Positions 62,834 through 64,000 of a stretch of DNA of 64,000 bases are shown one piece after another. A model generated the notes under the pieces. It was given only the letters and a program-made list of their open reading frames with translations. It was not told the DNA's origin and did not search any database. Location: NCBI GenBank assembly GCA_029783825.1, contig JAREIK010016270.1, positions 79,679 to 143,678 on the forward strand, given 5' to 3'. How positions within the stretch are numbered: the stretch's first letter is position 1; every line of letters begins with the position of its first letter. The stretch is from Sapria himalayana. Taxonomy: Eukaryota > Streptophyta > Magnoliopsida > Malpighiales > Rafflesiaceae. The position numbers and the translations under genes were made by a program.

Positions 62834-64000
62834 ATGGAAGATGATTGTGAATGGATGTATAAGGGTCGAATAGTGAATGAAATGTTCTTTAATGAATGGG
62901 GATAAAGTTGATTAATTTGTTGAGTTTGCTCTGTGACATCCTTAGTGTGTGAATGGTGGTACAGATATAAGGTGTCCTCGCACTTTAATTAAATGTCAGA
63001 ATAAAAAGTTTTTGAATATTGAGACTGTGAAGATGCATTTGTATAAAAATAGTTTTTTGGCGGATTACTATGTTTGGATATACCATGGTGAAAACAAGTC
63101 CACCAGGGGTGTTCGAGTTCAGTACGGGTGTTAGTAAGTGAAACTGATCAGATAGTCTTGGATAATATTCATCATACTACATACCATAAAAAGGTTTTTG
63201 ATGTTGCAAGTCCTAAATTCAACCCGAATGAGGAACCCAATGTCGAGGCAAAGAAATTTTATGACATGATTCGAGCTGGAGACAAACCTATATATGAGAG
63301 AAATTCTAAGCTTACTCAACTTTCTGTAGCCGTGAGGATGATAGAAACAAAGCACAGACATAGGTGTGCACATACATGTTTTGATGATATGTCTAAATTC
63401 ATTCAAGTGTTTTTGCCAAAAGATAATCTGATGCCATTGGATTTCTACAGCACGAATAAGTTAGTTAGAGGCTTGGGATTGCCCGTACAGGTCATTCATT
63501 GTAGTATGAACAACTGTTTGATATACTGGGGTGATGACAGTGACCTTAACAGTTGTAAAATATGTGGGAATGCTCGGTACAAGCAAAAGGTTAGGCATTA
63601 TAGAAATAGATTATATGTATCTAAGTTGAAGGTGTCGTATAAGAAGATGCACTATTTTCCATTACCACCTAGCTAGGTTGTAGTGATTATATGCATCAAC
63701 CACAATATCTAATGAAATTAGATGGCATTCAGAGCATCATATGGAGGATGGTAAGATATGTCACTCTTCTGATGCCCCTGCTGGAAAACATTTTGATGAG
63801 TGATTTCCTGATTTTTCTTTTAAAGTTCGAAATGTTAGGCTGGGTTTATTCGATGATGGTTTTCAGCCATTTGGTCAATCTGGACAGCAATATTCTTTGT
63901 GGCCTGTGGTGGTGACCCCATATATTTTGCCTCCAGACTTTTGTATGAATGAAGAATTTAGAGTTTTGACTGTGTTAGTGTCATGGCCTATGAATCCAAA
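62834..64000 (+). pseudogene. TNP2-type CACTA transposase of element C, 5' part
   Basis: It starts MEDDCEWMYKGR at 62,834 (Transpos_assoc). A stop after FFNEWG and a frameshift lead to VNGGTDIRCPRTLIKCQN and YYVWIYHGENK. From 63,128 the Transposase_21 region is open for 182 codons: NVEAKKFYDMIRAGDK, SKLTQLSVAVRMIETK, FYSTNKLVRGLGLPVQVIHC, CLIYWGDDSDLNSCKICGNA and YKKMHYFPLPPS, then a stop at the Leu of the usual PRLQRLYAS. After further shifts it continues with SEHHMEDGKICHSSDAPAGK, LGLFDDGFQPFGQSGQQYSL, VTPYILPP and VLVSWPMNPK at the window edge. The DDGFQPFG box is intact here, unlike copies A and B. It is closer to a functional TNP2 than A or B but still disrupted, and cut by the window end. 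Confidence 0.88.

Larger units (their letters stand above)
25677..64000 (+). mobile_element. Outer CACTA element C (split by A+B; runs past window end)
   Basis: The left terminus is CACTACTAAAAAAT at 25,677, abutting the TAGA array. It is followed by the subterminal motifs CCGACC and GGTCTG...ACTGACC. The same motif family (CCGACC / GGTCGG) resumes at 59,659-60,310, after 33.8 kb of unrelated CACTA sequence. This continues through an AT minisatellite into a plus-strand TNP2 pseudogene that starts at 62,834. The simplest reading is one element interrupted by A and B. The 3' end lies outside the window, so the true length and the 3-bp target duplication cannot be checked. Confidence 0.7.

Overview
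This is a repeat-dominated window from a plant nuclear genome. The case for a plant is the set of element families: TNP2/TnpA-type CACTA (En/Spm) transposons with CCGTCGCTAAA-like and CCGACC-like subterminal repeats, an L1-clade LINE whose ORF2 ends in an RNase H domain, a GC-rich hAT-type MITE, and a TG...CA solo LTR. I found no intact host gene, tRNA or rRNA. The species cannot be told from the sequence. Every protein-coding remnant is mobile-element derived and broken.

Layout. (1) 1-4,310 and 11,691-25,676 are about 18.3 kb of degenerate TCTA/TAGA (that is, GATA/TATC) tetranucleotide array with TA, GT and ATGT islands. The repeat reads TCTA on the + strand up to about 21,000 and TAGA after it. 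The switch is centred on a hairpin at 20,983-21,028. (2) 4,311-11,690 is a minus-strand LINE lying inside the array: a 3' region with a tandem duplication, RNase H, zf-RVT, RT, linker, AP endonuclease, ORF1 (DUF4283 plus zinc knuckle) and a 5' UTR with roughly 105-120 bp repeats. (3) At 25,677 the TAGA array is interrupted by the left end of an outer CACTA element (C), which runs past the window end. Its TNP2 begins at 62,834. (4) C is split at 25,811/59,659 by 33.8 kb of other CACTA sequence. This reads as two related elements placed tail to tail: A (25,812-43,978, plus strand) and B (43,979-59,658, minus strand). Each carries a TNP2 pseudogene and a TnpA-like (Transposase_24) pseudogene, preceded by a CT-rich block and an AT-rich TATAACTATATG minisatellite, and followed by roughly 1 kb units with GCT/GCA-rich cores. 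(5) Element A is itself hit by a solo LTR (30,885-32,481, TSD TAATG) and, inside TNP2, by a hAT MITE (38,337-38,801, TSD TAATGAAT).

How the pieces work together. In intact CACTA elements, TNP2 is the catalytic transposase, and the TnpA-like protein is expected to bind the subterminal repeats next to the terminal inverted repeats. All three TNP2 copies and both TnpA copies here carry stops or frameshifts, so none should act by itself. A and B together are still bounded by recognisable TIRs and subterminal arrays and could in principle be cross-mobilised. With the LTR and MITE removed, A is about 16.1 kb and B 15.7 kb, and the gene order mirrors across about 43,979. Proteins of A and B agree only about 70% by eye over a 53-residue stretch, so they look like two old family members rather than a recent inverted duplication.
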